A DNA stretch of 64,000 nucleotides, taken from assembly GCA_033557465.1 (NCBI GenBank), contig CM066032.1, positions 59,556,955 through 59,620,954 of the forward strand. Reading direction: 5' to 3'. The position numbers and the translations under genes are program-made. Positions 31,331-42,818 of this stretch are shown here, piece after piece. The notes beneath the pieces are model-generated. The model did no database searches. It had not been told where the DNA came from and worked only from the letters and a program-made list of their open reading frames with translations. Each line of letters begins with the position of its first letter. Position 1 is the first letter of the stretch. The DNA comes from Ichthyophis bannanicus (Eukaryota; Chordata; Amphibia; Gymnophiona; Ichthyophiidae).

Positions 31331-31748
31331 TCTGTGCCAACAATGTGAATCTTAGACGCCGCTAGCACCCACCTTCACAGGCCTAGGGTGTACTGATAAT
31401 TATTTGCAGGTATTTGGAGTGGCGATGCGGACTACAGTTGCCCCATCAGTTGCTACATTATGCATGGCCAGGTTTGAGGCAGAATGTATTTATAAATCTC
31501 CTTGGTATGCCTCAATTCCTTTTTGGGTGAAATTCCTTGATGATGTTTTTTTTTCTTATGGCAAGGCCCTTTACCAGAATTACAGCAATTTATAAATTGG
31601 ATTAATACAGTGAAGTCCAAGTGGGCGGAGCCTGGTCTCCGGTCAAGATGGACGTGTCAGAGCGGTGCTCCGGAGGGCAAAAATAAGAATCCTGATTTTC
31701 TGCAATATTTGATCAAATTGTTCCTACCTACTTACTTGTCATTCGATC

Positions 31749-32585
31749 TTGGACACGTCGTGCTCTAAACAAACGTGGTTGGATTTTCAACTATCTCAAA
31801 ATGCTAGTGCAAAGAGAACCAAGATGGAATCTCTCTCACCTCACAAGAAGGCGGTCATCCGAGATGGTCCTGAGACTTTGCAGGAGATCCTGGCTGAGAT
31901 GGTCAAAGCTAATGGAGAATCACTAAGTGCAATGCAGGAAGAGATCAATGCTTGGAGAGCCTTGTTAGAGTCAAATACAGCTCATTTGGAGAAGGTGGAA
32001 AAGGTGATGGCGTCACATGGGGAGAGGCTCGAGGCTGTTGAGAAGCAGGCCAAGTTGATTCACTCTCTGCAAAGAGAGGTGTAAGATGGCAATAATCGCT
32101 CATGGCGAAACAACATAAGGATACTAGGAGTGCCTGAGGGAGCATAGGGGCATGACTTTATATCCTTTCTGCAGGCTATGATCCCAGGTGTGCTAAGGCT
32201 GCATTTCACTATGCCATCTGAGATTGAGCGCGCCCATAGAGTACCTATGCAGTCCGGGGCCATGAACAAGCGTCCACGCCCAATCATCCTGAAAATTTTA
32301 CATTTTCAGCAAGTTCTGCAAATAATGGGAGCAGCCAGAGCACTTACAGCTCTGGAATACCAGGGGCATAAACTCCTGTTTTTTCCTGACTTTGCGAAGG
32401 TGATGATGGATCGGAGAAAGAGTCTTTTGGCATTGCATCCACGTTTGGTACAACTGAAGGCCCATTTTGGACTGTTATATCCTGCCTGTATGAAAGTCAC
32501 GTTGCACAACCAGACTAAGACTTTTGATGATCCTAGAGATCTATGTGCATTTCTGGGGGATAAGGAGTCGGCAGCGATGCAGTGA
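31749..32585 (+). pseudogene. L1 ORF1 remnant (older copy)
   Basis: Frames 31749-32084 and 32178-32585 correspond to the 282-aa ORF1 of the intact L1. The first holds the N-terminus and coiled coil (LQEILAEMVKANGESLSAMQ, LEKVEKVMASHGERLEAVEK). A stop in the linker (gtgtaagatgg) separates it from the second, with IERAHRVPMQ, RPIILKILHFQQ and HNQTKTFDDP of the C-terminal domain. It was an RNA-binding chaperone protein, inactive here. Confidence 0.85.
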
Positions 32586-33047
32586 AGGACATATCACATT
32601 TGCTGCTTGTCACAGTTTTATGGTGTCTATCATCATGGACGTTCAACTGGTCTGAGGTTGTGCGAAGGCGAGTTTTCTATGCAGAAATGGCACGACGTGT
32701 ATCACACTACTACTCTCTGGGACACTTATCTTGTCTCGTTTGTAAACATTACTCATTTTTAAGAAGGAGGTGGGCAAGATATGATATCAGGAGTATTGCA
32801 GGAATGTTGAAGTGTTGGGTCAATGAGCCCTCTGTGTCTGTATTGGCCTGGTGGGCTCACCCGTTAGGTTTTGTGTGTTAGACAGCCCCCCTGGTTAGGT
32901 GACTTTGGGAAATGTTCTCTGTTTTATTTTTTGAGTTGGGTGTTTGATCAAACGACGGGGCCTTGTTTCTTCTTTCTGAGGGCTATAGGTGTTGCCATAC
33001 TTTAAATGTGCTTAAGAAGCTAATCTATAATGTAAACTAAAAGCTAC
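32586..33047 (+). other. L1 inter-ORF remnant
   Basis: Corresponds in position to 42819-43249 of the intact L1 (the ORF1-ORF2 spacer). I see no gene; open frames here do not match any family. Confidence 0.5.
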
Positions 33048-34497
33048 TGTGGTGGGGAAGACACATCTGAGCCCATGGAATTAGGTAAAAAACAAACATT
33101 TACCCCCAGCCAGAGAGATAGCCCAGAGAGCAGTGAGTTTCAAACTGCAGCAAAAGGAAAAAAACCACACATAGCTGCTGAGGGCAGACCACGCCCAAGC
33201 TCCAAGGCAACCAATGGAGGTAATGGGAGGCACCTGGGGGAGGAGCTGGAAGGGGTAGGGCAGCTACACTCATTTAATCCCCAGGAAATAGAAGGAGGGA
33301 AGAGCACCAGGGAGAGCACCGGGGAGAGCACAGGAGAAACCACGAGGGAAGAGGAAGGAAAAGGAACCTTCAGAAGGGCTGAAGGGAGGAAACTTTCCAC
33401 TGATAGCCTCAGAGGGGATTCCCCAGAGTGCCAGCACACAGGAAGCCAGGCTCCAGGAAGAGACCAATGCTACAGAGGAATTGCAGCCAGGTCAGGAGAT
33501 AGAAGGGCTTTGCCTGGGAGGTTTGCTGACCTGGAGCCAGGCTTAAGAGCAGTCGTACAGGAAGCTGCTAGGAAATCATCAGCTCTGGACACGACTTGAG
33601 TAGAATTGCTATTAAGAATAAGTTAAGCTAGTTAGACTCACTGAAACGTCTAAGGAAAGATAAGGATCTCCACAGCCTTGCTAAAATCCCTGAAGGTGGG
33701 AAAAGGTCTCCCTGGGAGAAGCTCTTAGAATTGCTAGAAGAGGTTAAGCCTTCGTTTGCACAGGCTGAGCAAAACCAAGAGTTAACAAACCTCGGATATG
33801 AAGACATGCAGACAGAGGGAGGGGATTCTGACCTACAGTCTGTAGAGTTAATGGATTGTTCTCTTTGTAAGACAACAAGCTAAGGAAGTCCTGGGTTAAG
33901 AGAAAGGAAAGCCCAGAAGCTAGCTACCTGGACAACTTGTATTTTGAATGCTGAAAAGTCTGTGAGTGAGAGAGACCATTTGCATGAAACAGAAAGAAAC
34001 ATTTAAAGCTGTGATTTGAATGTTAAACACGTGGGGAAGAAGCAATTCCAGTGCATAGAACAGAAAGAAAGATTTAAAGCTGTGATTGGAATGTTGGACA
34101 CTTTGAAAGAGATAGATACCTGGGCTCAAAGTGAGCAGGAACTGTGCAAGCTTTATTCTTGAACGCTGGAACTGTGAAAGAAACCCATATCTCTGCATTA
34201 AGCTGGCAGAACCAGTTAATACCATTAAGTTACTGTGGAAACTTGGATATAGAAGTTCTTTTTCTGTTGGAGAAGCATCCTATTTTGTTTTGCATGTGTT
34301 GAGATTCCAATGCTCTTTTTGCGAAGGAAGAAAAGAATAAATTTCCTGTGTTAGCCTTTAAAACCCTCGGTCTCAATATTATTTCACACAACTACATTTC
34401 CCAGAAGCCTTGTCTCTGGGTTCCCTTATTAACAAGAGACAATAAATGGCATGCCCCGCCTCTAGTCAGACGCCTAGACGGTGGTAAGAAGGCCACA
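33048..34497 (+). mobile_element. Solo LTR-like repeat, copy B (1,450 bp)
   Basis: Begins TGTGGTGGGGAAGACACA, ends AGAAGGCCACA, and is flanked by a perfect 4-bp duplication ctac (33044-33047 and 34498-34501). An AATAAA lies at about 34336, followed by gttagcctttaaaaccctcg and ctacatttcccagaagcc, similar to copy A near 7210. It interrupts the older L1 between ORF1 and the endonuclease start. Confidence 0.85.
33075..33890 (+). pseudogene. Coding remnant inside LTR copy B
   Basis: A plus frame (33075-33599, 174 aa) is Ser/Thr/Glu/Arg-rich (STRESTGESTGETTREEEGK) and starts 27 bp into the repeat. After a stop, another segment (about 33790-33882) reads MQTEGGDSDLQSVELMDCSL then CKTTS and stop. The acidic run followed by MDCSLCK matches copies A and C. 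I recognise no domain; the basic/serine-rich body could be a nucleic-acid-binding protein, which is speculation. Confidence 0.5.
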
Positions 34498-34554
34498 CTA
34501 CATACTGAATTGTCTCTGTAACTCATGACTGCTAACGCAGAGCTTTATTCAGTA

Positions 34555-35640
34555 CGTTCTCTGTAAGATTGGTTACCTGAATGTTAAAAGCATCAATAAT
34601 TGTTTCCAGGAGGAATGTTCCATTAGATATGATAAGATAGACAGAGTTGACATCTCATTGCTGCAGGAGAAATATTTGAATGCAAGGGAGTTTTTGAAAT
34701 TTGGCATGCACGCTGGATTTTAAAGGAATTTCTACTGCCCATATTATTTTTAATTTAGTGAGTCTACTAGCCATGTGGCTCACAGCTAGGTCATGCTGTA
34801 TTCTCTTTCTCCCCTTTGACTCAACGAGCTTCAACTATGTACAGTAACGAGGTCATCGGTCTGTTCTTGATGAGGTTGTCTTAAGATATAAGTATATTAT
34901 CACTCCTAAAGTGAATTATATAATAGGAATACTACTTAGTGTTCCTTACAAGTAACATACACTGTTAAACTGATAGATCCTTAGTTCAATTCTTACAGAG
35001 AAATAACCGCCTAGATTTGCTCATTGGAAGGTTGGATTTCAATAGGAGGAAGGGGGGAGGAGTCTCCCTGACTGTTCTGGCCTAATGTTATGCTTTTGTC
35101 AAAGCAAGGTTCACGATGGGTGGAGGGGGCCGTAGGCTTACGCTAAATGAGAATAAGTGTCAGTCCCATCAATGAGATGTCAGAAACTAGGGATATGGGA
35201 TGTAAGTCTGGCCCTAACATTCAGTTTTACTAGGCTTAAATATAGAATCATATTAGGTGGTGTTGGAACTTGGGGGCACTATCTTCTGATTTGGGGTCGT
35301 TTTTTTTTAATCAGCAAATTGGCATCTTCTCCTTATAAAGGGGCTGTCAGTTTGAAGTAGCTCCATGTTGGGAATGGACCTTTTCTCCATAGTTTCTAGC
35401 TGGAACATGCTATTGAGAGTGGCAGATATACATGGTTGCATGCTTGTGCCTATGTTTTCTGTAGAGATATATTGACTCTTATATAGCCCTCGCAGGCCTT
35501 GTAGGTCTGCTAAAGTCTATGTTCTTTCTTCTCACTTGGCTCCTGATGATCGCATGTGGATAGGTGGGGTGGGCTGTGTTTAGTCTCTGAATATTACATG
35601 TCATAGAGAAGAATTGTGTATTTTATTTTGATGTAGTTCG
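34555..35640 (+). pseudogene. L1 ORF2 remnant (older copy)
   Basis: Near 34580-34700 codons give LNVKSINNCFQEE, IDRVDISLLQEKYLNARE, matching the endonuclease start of the intact ORF2 (LNVKGIN, LVFLQETHLN); the catalytic Glu block reads LLQEKYL. RT and most other blocks are gone. The rest to 35640 is decayed ORF2/3' UTR without open frames. Confidence 0.7.
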
Positions 35641-35916
35641 GTTTTCCTTTTCTTTTTTGTTTGTATTATGTTGGAAAATATAAATAAAGAAATTTAAAAA
35701 AAATACAGTGAAGTGCAATATTCAATTTACTGTAAAATACCATTAGTTTCAAATTGAATTCTTAGATCTGCTAATATATAAACAGGACGATAGATTGGCA
35801 ACTACACTGTATAGAAAACTATACTGTATAGAAAACAAAATAATTTACTTAACATAAGAACAAAAGATGTGTCATACTAGGTCAGACCAAGGTCCATCAA
35901 GCCCAGTATCCATTGG

Positions 35917-36553
35917 GAGATATGGTCTCCAAAACTGTGTTCAGTTTTGGAGACCATATCTCGCAAAGGATGTAAAAAGACTGGAAACGGTTCAGAGGAA
36001 GGCGACCAAAATGATTTGGAGCCTGTGCCTGAAGCCTTATGAGAAGAGACTTGAAGATCTATATATGTACACTCTGGAGGAGAGGAGGGATAGGGGAGAT
36101 ATGATTCAGACCTCTAAATACTTAATTATTAATGAAAAAACAAACCTCTTCCAAAGACGGGGAAGCTGTAAAACTAGAGGGCATAACATGAAGCTGCAAG
36201 GGGATAAATTGAAAGGCCATGTCAGGAAATACTTTTTCACTGAAAGGGTGGTGGATGCTTGAAATGTCCTCCCGATGGAAGTGGTGAGGCAAATACAGTG
36301 ACAGAATTCAAAATGACTTGGGATAGACACAGTGGATCCCTTTATAGCAACAGGATAAAATCAAAATAAACTTAACTATCTAATTTCTCAACAAACAGGG
36401 GTGCCCTACACAAAGCGGTGGGTTCACCCCTAAGCAAAGACATGGGGAAGGGTGTCCAGTGCAGAGCGGCAGGTGCACCTACTCTTCTCACCTTCCTGGG
36501 CAGAGTAGATGGATCATACTGGTCTTTATCTACCGTCATTTACTGTGTTACTG
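35917..36553 (+). mobile_element. CR1-like LINE family 3, 3' fragment with foldback start
   Basis: From 35942, codons give LQFWRPYLAKDVKRLETVQR-type sequence, MYTLEERRDRGDMIQ and VRKYFFTERVVDA, the CR1 C-terminal domain in a version distinct from families 1 and 2. The 3' UTR runs to about 36553. Its first 21 nt (35942-35962) are preceded at 35917-35937 by a perfect reverse complement, a small 5' inversion. It interrupts the 3' UTR of family-2 copy C. Confidence 0.75.
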
Positions 36554-36799
36554 TGGTCATAAGTACCTAGCAGCTTCCACAAAAGACACAGTTTCCACAA
36601 TGCTTGTATTGGGTCAAGCAGTGATATCCCGGGTCCCTTTTAATAATGGTTTATGGACCTTTCCTCCAGGAACTTGTCCAAACCATTTTAAACCCAGCTA
36701 CACTAAAAGCTTTTACTACATCCTCCGGTAACAAATTCCAGAGTTTGGTTACACATTGAGTGAAAAAATATTTTCTCTTATTAGTCTTAAATAGCTTAC

Positions 36800-38480
36800 C
36801 CTGTAGCTTCATTGCATGTCCCCTAGTCTTTCTATATTCTGATCATGTAACAATCGATTTACGTTTACCCGTTCCACCCCATTCATTAATTTATAGACCT
36901 CTATCATATCTACCCTCAGCCGTCTCTTTTCCAGGTTGAAGAACCCTAACCTTTTTAGCCTCTCTTCATAGGGGTATCCTTCCATCCCCTTTATCATTTT
37001 GGTGGCTCTTCTCTGTGCCTCTTTTAATAATGATATATCCTTTTTAAGATACGGCAAACAGAACTGCACACAATATTCAAGGTGCGGTCGCACCATGGAA
37101 CGATAAAGAGGCATTATAATATCCTTTGTTTTATTTTCCATTCCTTTCCTTATGATACCTAGCATTCTATTTGCTCTCTTGGCCACCGCTGCACACCGGG
37201 CGGAGGGTTTTAACATATTATCCACAATGACACCTAAATCCTTTTCCTAGGTGGTGGTTCCTAATGTGGAACCTTGCATCATGTAACCATAGTTTGGGTT
37301 GTTCTTTCCTAGGTGCATAACTTGTCCACATTAAATTTCATTTCCCATTTGGATGGCCAGTCTTCCAATTTATCAAGATCCTCTTGCAATTTTCCATAAT
37401 CCTCTTGGGTTTTAACAACTTTAAATATTTTGTGTCATCTGCAAAATAGATAACATCACTTGTTATTTCCTTTTCCAGGTCATTTATGAATATGTCAAAA
37501 AGCTACGGACCCAGCACAGATCCCTGGGGAACTCCACTAGTGACCTTTCTCCATTGGCAAAATTGGCCATTTATCCCTACCATCTGCTTTCTATCTTTTA
37601 ACCAATTCCTGATCCACAATAGTACACTGCCTCCTATCCCATGACTTTTTAGTTTTGCCAAAAGTCTCTGATGAGGGACCTTGTCAAAGCTTTCTAAAAG
37701 TCCAGATACACTTTATCAACCGACTCACCTTTGCTACCTGTTTATTCACACTTTGAAAAACAGATAACAGATTAGTAAGACAAAATCTTCCTTGTCTAAA
37801 GTCATGTTGGCTGTCTCCCATTAAGCCATGACTATCTACATCAATGTTCCCTCTAATTTTCTGTAGGCTGTGTGCGCATAAAATATCAGCTGTGCAGCTT
37901 TTGAAGGAAGGTTAAAGTTTTGTGCACCACATAACAACACTCGGAGTTATATACTTTAAAATTTGACTACACATCAGAATACAATATGTACACCACATTG
38001 ATTGCACTAGAAAACATTGTAGAACTTGTGAAAAACGTAAATACATAACAACTTTTAAATTTTAAGACATATGTGTTGTTTTCTATCAGAATCAGAACCG
38101 TAATTTTTGTGCGCTCTGCTGTAAAGTATGTGCGCTCGCTCGGCGAGGTGTGTGCGCGCGCACACGCGCACAGCTTAGAGGGAACAGTGATCTACATGTT
38201 CAGTAATTTTGTTCTTTATGATGATTTCTAGCATTTCTCCATGTACTGATGTCAGGGCCACCGGTCTGTAGTTTCCTGGATCACCCCTGGAACGCTTTTT
38301 AAAAATTGGAGTTACATTGGCGATCCTCCAATCTTCAGGTATTACAGATAATTTTAATGATAGTTGACAGATTACTAATAGCAGGTCTGCAGTCTCATGT
38401 TTCAGTTCTTTTAACACCCTTCGATGTATACCACCGGTCCAGATCATTTGTTACTCTTCAGTTTTTCAAATAATTCTAAT
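36800..38480 (-). pseudogene. CR1 family 2 copy C, reverse transcriptase
   Basis: Minus-strand blocks in order from 38480: GGIHRRVLKELKHETADLLL, SVIPEDWRIANVTPIFKKRS and NYRPVALTSVHGEML (38175-38447); then across the MITE the QHGFRQGRSC, FDKVPHQRL, VPQGSVLGP and FADD regions, now frameshifted (37840-37440); then [20 protein letters not shown] and [20 protein letters not shown] (36809-37225). The 3' UTR follows. Multiple breaks make it inactive. Confidence 0.82.
37842..38189. mobile_element. hAT-type MITE, 348 bp, in CR1 RT
   Basis: Same family as 30329-30699: ends CAATGTTCCCTCTAA and (complement) CACTGTTCCCTCTAA, with a perfect 8-bp duplication ATCTACAT (37834-37841 and 38190-38197). The internal A/T-rich block is about 23 bp shorter than in the other copy. 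It separates RT codons of CR1 copy C (GDSQHG region upstream, EHVDHCSL at 38175). Confidence 0.93.
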
Positions 38481-39830
38481 ACGTCTTCCTGTTGTATTGA
38501 TATTTCTTTTGATTCTTCCGCAGCATCTCCTTTAAATACCACTTCAGTCATGGGTAACATTCCTACATCTTCCTCAGTAAAGACTGAAGCAAAGAATTCA
38601 TTCAGCCTCTCCGCTATGGCCTCATCCCCTCTTACTGCCCCTTTTACCGCTCTATCATCTAATGGTCCTACTGACTCTCTCACAGGTTTTTTTGCTATGA
38701 ATGTACTTGAAAAAGTCTTTATTACGTGTTTTTGCTTCCACAGTAAGCTTCTTCTCAAATTCTCTCTTTGCCTGCCTTATCAATGCCTTGCATTTAACTT
38801 GCCAGTGCTTGCACTGTTTCCAGTTTTCATCATTTGGCTCTTTTTTCCATTGCCTGAAAGATGCTTTTTGGCAACAGCCTCTCTGACCTCACCTTTAAAC
38901 CATGCTGGCAGTTTTTTGGACTTCCTTCCACTTTTCTTAAAGCATGGAATACAGCTTATGTGGGCTTCTAAGATAGTATTTTTAAACAATACCCAAGCTT
39001 GATGTAAGTCTTTAACCTCTGTAACTGCTCCTTTTAGTTTTTTCTTAACTATTTTCCTCATTTTATCATAGTCTCCCTTTCAAAAGTTAAAAGGAAGTAC
39101 TGTGGATTTCCTTACCATCCCTCCTCCATTAATTAAATCAAACGCAATCATGCTATAATCACTATTGCCAAGTGGCCCCAACACCCTTATCTCTTGCACC
39201 AGATCTGGTGTTCCACTAAGGATTAAGTCCAAAATGGCTTCTCCTCTGGTCGGTTAATGAACCAGCTGCTCCAAGAAGCAGTCATTTATTTCATCTAGAA
39301 ACTTTCTCTCCTTAGCATATCCTGCCATGACACTGACCCAGTCAATATCAGGGTAATTGAAATCACCCATTATTATTACTGTGCTGTAACATTTGTTAGC
39401 TTCCCTGATTTCTTTGAGAATTTCATCATCCATTTGTTCATTCTGGCCAGGCGGTCGATAGTACACCCCCCCCCCCCCCCCCACTGCCATCGCCTTCCCC
39501 TCTTTACATGGAATTTCAATCTATAGAGATTCTACAACAAATTTTGTTTCCTGCAAAACTTAAATCTTTTTTTACTCAATGCCCTCTTTAACATAGAGTG
39601 CAACCCCTCCACCAATTTGATCGGCTCTAAAATTACGATATAGTTTGTACTCAGGTATCACAGTGTCCCACTGGTTGTCCTCCTTCCACCATGTCTCTGA
39701 GGTACCAATCATATCTAACCTCTCATTTAGTGCTATATATTCTAACTCTCCCATCTTATTTTTTAGAGTTCTAGCATTTGCATTTAAGCATTTTAGTGAC
39801 ACTAATATTAAACTGGCTATCGGTAGACAG
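38481..39830 (-). pseudogene. CR1 family 2 copy C, endonuclease and linker
   Basis: Minus frames from 39830: SLKCLNANARTLKNKMGELE, DMIGTSETWWKEDNQWDTVI, RADQIGGGVALYVKEG (39572-39802), YRPPGQNEQMDDEILKEI, VIIMGDFNYPDIDWVSVMAG (39254-39490, metal-binding block), a SDHSM region, then KLPAWFKGEVREAVAKK and DRAVKGAVRGDEAIAERLNE (38444-39061). EN catalytic blocks are recognisable but in separate frames. A 17-bp C run lies at 39466-39482. Confidence 0.82.
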
Positions 39831-40030
39831 GTGTGATTTGGAATCTTTAAGCTCTGTCTGCTCTGTACTCAAGGGCATTTGGGCTACTTTTGTCTTTATT
39901 GGAACCTCTCTGCTGATATGCCCTAACTTCATTCATTTGGTAGTATCCTTCAAGGATACATTGTTCCGAACCATGTGCTCTTGGGCAACTGTCAGCTCTC
40001 CCCTATTATCTAGTTTAAAAGCTGCTCTAT

Positions 40031-40740
40031 CTCCTTTTTAAAGGTTAATGCCAGCAGCCTGGTTCCATCCCGGTTAAGGTGAAGCCCATCCCTTCAGAAG
40101 AGCCCCTCCTTTCCCCAGAATGTTCCCCAGTTCCTATGAAATCCAAAACCCTCATCCTTTCACCACTGTCTCATCCACGCATTGAGACCCCGGAGCTCTG
40201 CCTGCCTTTTCAGTGCTGCAAGTGGATCGGAAGCATTTCAGAAAAACCTACCCTTGAAGTTCTGGATTTCAACTTCTTACCTAGAAGCCTAAATTTAGCC
40301 TCCAGATCCTCCCTACCATATTTTCCTATGTCATTGGTACCGGCATGTACCAAGACAGCAGACTCCTCCCCAGCACTATCTTAAACCTTGACTAGTTGGT
40401 GCATGAGGTCCGCTACCTTCGCACCAGGCAGGCATGTTGCCAGGCGATCCTCACATCCACCAGCCACCCAGCTATCTACATGCCTAATGATCGAATCACC
40501 AACTATAACGGCTGTCCTAACCCTTCCCTCATGGGCACATGGCCCTGGAGAAACTTCCTCTGTGCGAGAGGGTTTTACATCACCTGGAGGATAGGTCCTA
40601 GCTACAGGATCACTTCCTGTTACACCAGGGTGATGCTCTCCTGTCACGTGACCAGACTGGAGGTGGGACTTCAGGACTATATCCTTGTAGGTCTCATCTA
40701 TGTATCTCTCTGTCTTTCTTATTTCCTCCAAGTCTGCTAC
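40031..40740 (-). pseudogene. CR1 family 2 copy C, ORF1 esterase part
   Basis: The minus frame 40381-40731 reads RKTERYIDETYKDIVLKSHL, then IVGDSIIRHVDSWVAGG, the Ser nucleophile block of the SGNH-type esterase. The GTND and DGLHLN blocks lie farther along (about 40350-40060) after frameshifts. The zinc-finger N-terminus is cut off at about 40772, where DIRS sequence begins. Confidence 0.8.
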
Positions 40741-40899
40741 TCTAGCCTCCAGAGATCAGACTCGTTCCCTGAGAGGGGGTGCATAGAGACAGTCTGGCCA
40801 TCGACGAGGTAGTGATGTGCCGTCAGGGTGCTAAGGTGCACCCTGATGGATATGGACTTTAGACCAGCCTAGGAGAGGTGCAAAAGATATGGCAGGATG

Positions 40900-41815
40900 T
40901 CCTGCAATGAGCAAGAGAAAGGGTTGAGATTATTGTCTGTGCACTAGCCATTTGAAGGCATATGTGTGCCGTGCTGAGTCCTTGTGCGATGCCAGTAGGA
41001 CGTCCTCCATGTCCCGGGAGAGGTGGAGGTGTGCTATGGCTAGCTGTTCAGCATACATGCAATCAGGGCAAGGGACTGGAGGGTGAAATGGAGTAAGGTT
41101 CCTTCCTCCTGCAAGAGCAAGTCTGGAGCCTGGCCCTGGGGTATTGGGACCACTGAGACAGCTACAGGAGGAGAGGGAACCATGGCTGCCATGGCCACCA
41201 AGCAGCAATGAGAATTACCAAGGCCCGGTTCAAATGAACTTTGATCAAGGTCTTGGGAACCAGGGGAGTAGGCGGATATGCATACTGCAGGCTCAGGGAC
41301 CAGGACAGGAGAAAGGCATCTGCCGCAACCAGTACTGGGATTGGCCTCTGGGAGCAGCAGCACAGCAGCTGTGTGTTCTCAGGGCTGGTGAAGAGGTCCA
41401 ACGTCAGGGTCCCCCAACGCTGAAAGATGGAGATGGCCACTGCTGGATTGAGGCACCACTCATGGGGCTGAAGGATGCTGAGTCGATCTGTGAGCAGATT
41501 GTCCTGGCCCGGTAGGTAGACAGCTCTGAGGGCCATGTCATTCTCTGTAGCGAAGGTCCAGAGGCGAACCACCTCCCAGCAGAGGAGGCATGATCCCATT
41601 CTCCCCTGCTTGTTGATGTAAAACATCACTACTTGGTTGTCTGTCTGAACAAGGACAACCTGGCCTGCCATGTGGGCCTGGAACACCCGAAGGGCATTTG
41701 TCACAGCTCTGAGTTCCAGGAGGTTGATCTGGAGGGAACTTTCCTCCCGGGTCCAGGCACCCTGAAACTGGAGACCATCACAGTGAGCTCCCCAGCTGAG
41801 CTTGAAGGTGTCCAT
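40900..41815 (-). pseudogene. DIRS copy C RNase H and YR start
   Basis: Frame 41162-41815 (217 aa) carries SWGAHCDGLQFQGAWTREES, INLLELRAVTNALRVFQAH (Glu), VQTDNQVVMFYINKQGRMGS (Asp), YLPGQDNLLTDRLS and WWPWQPWFPLLL. Frame 40930-41208 carries the YR N-terminus (MEDVLLASHKDSARHTYAFK). The first RNase H Asp (TTDAS) reads MDTFKLSWGAH, so it is changed. Stops separate the two parts. Confidence 0.8.
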
Positions 41816-41819
41816 GGTC

Positions 41820-41836
41820 AGAACACGTTTGGCCAG
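41820..41836 (+). repeat. Target site duplication of the intact L1 (left)
   Basis: agaacacgtttggccag is repeated exactly at 47276-47292 after the A-rich L1 tail. The 17-bp length fits target-primed reverse transcription. The target is DIRS copy C. Confidence 0.95.
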
Positions 41837-41969
41837 GGGGGCGGAGCCTGATGTCCAGCGGGTAAGACGCTTCGCGCTGAAGCTCCCGAGAGGCCTACTT
41901 AGAATCCTGACTTAATACCTATACAAACTTACTATTTCGCTCCGGGCTGACCGGGGTACCTCGGGGGGG

Positions 41970-42818
41970 ATGGCGGCCCATAAACCAGCGCGCTTGGACT
42001 TCGGGTCTCCTTCTTCTTCTCACGGAAAACGCTCCAAAACAGAGGTGTCCTCCCCACAGAAGATGGTTCCATTTCGTGAAAACCCCGAAATGCACCTGGA
42101 GATTTTAGAGGAAATACGCGGCGTGAAGGAATTGGTGCAGTCCAATGGAGAAGCGCTTCGAGCCATGCGAGAAGACTTTGGAGTGCTCCAAGACCGACTT
42201 GAAAGTCTCTCATCACGGCAGGACAATATGGCGGGGGTCCTCGACTCGCACGCGGTGCGCTTGGGCAAACTGGACAAGGCTGAGCGCCAGATACAGAATC
42301 TTCAAAAGGAGTTAGAAGATAGCAATAATCGAGCCCGCCGCAACAATGTGAGGCTCATTGGAATACCGGAGGGGGTGGAAGCAGGAGATATAAGAGAATT
42401 CCTGCTCAAAACTCTTCCCTCCTTGCTGAAGATCACTTTTCATAGAGAACTGGAAATCGACCGTGCACACCGTGTTCCTACCCACATGGCGCTCAACCGA
42501 ACGACCCCCCGGCCTATTATCTTTCGCTTGCTACGATATCAACAAGTGGAACAAATTTTGAATGCTGCCCGGGCGAATCATCATTTGGAATTTGAAGGTC
42601 ACAAAGTCTCCTTCTTCCCTGATTTGGCAAAGCCTACCGTTGACCGTCGGAAGAAACTCCTTGCTTTTCGCCCTCGACTTCAACAGCTACAGGCTCGCTT
42701 TGGCCTGTTGTATCCAGCGAAGCTCCGAGTGACTCTCCACAACCAAACCAGGACATTCGAAGATCCTGATCTACTATCAACATTTTTAGACTCCAAGGAA
42801 GCAGAGCAGATGCGCTAA
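41970..42818 (+). CDS. L1 ORF1 protein (RNA-binding, Transposase_22 type)
   Basis: 282 codons, start MAAHKPARLDFGSPSSSHGK. The coiled coil spans about residues 45-125 (EILEEIRGVKELVQSNGEAL to AERQIQNLQKELEDSNNRAR). The RRM-like domain starts RRNNVRLIGIPEG. The C-terminal domain has IDRAHRVP, RPIIFRLLRYQQVEQIL, FFPDLAKPTVDRRKKLLAF and LRVTLHNQTRTFEDP. In L1s this protein trimerises and coats element RNA. A matching decayed copy is at 31749. No damage is seen. Confidence 0.92.
   Translation: MAAHKPARLDFGSPSSSHGKRSKTEVSSPQKMVPFRENPEMHLEILEEIRGVKELVQSNGEALRAMREDFGVLQDRLESLSSRQDNMAGVLDSHAVRLGKLDKAERQIQNLQKELEDSNNRARRNNVRLIGIPEGVEAGDIREFLLKTLPSLLKITFHRELEIDRAHRVPTHMALNRTTPRPIIFRLLRYQQVEQILNAARANHHLEFEGHKVSFFPDLAKPTVDRRKKLLAFRPRLQQLQARFGLLYPAKLRVTLHNQTRTFEDPDLLSTFLDSKEAEQMR

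Larger units (their letters stand above)
31621..35701 (+). mobile_element. L1-like LINE, older copy, internally deleted
   Basis: Starts gtgggcggagcctggtctcc, like the intact L1 at 41837 (ggggggcggagcctgatgtc), and ends ataaataaagaaatttaaaa. Flanks are aatacagtgaagtccaa (31604-31620) and aatacagtgaagtgcaa (35702-35718), a 17-bp duplication with one mismatch. Most of ORF2 is deleted, and a solo LTR (33048-34497) sits between ORF1 and EN. The 5' end is therefore complete even though the element is short. Confidence 0.88.
35841..40772 (-). mobile_element. CR1-like LINE family 2, copy C
   Basis: A near full-length minus-strand element from ORF1 (40740) to the 3' end (35841, complement of cttttgttcttatgt). 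Interruptions: a plus-strand CR1-like element at about 35917-36553 in its 3' UTR, and a hAT MITE at 37842-38189 in the RT. Coding blocks are at 40031-40740 (ORF1), 39100-39830 (EN) and 36800-39060 (linker and RT). The 5' side abuts DIRS YR sequence at 40775. Confidence 0.85.
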
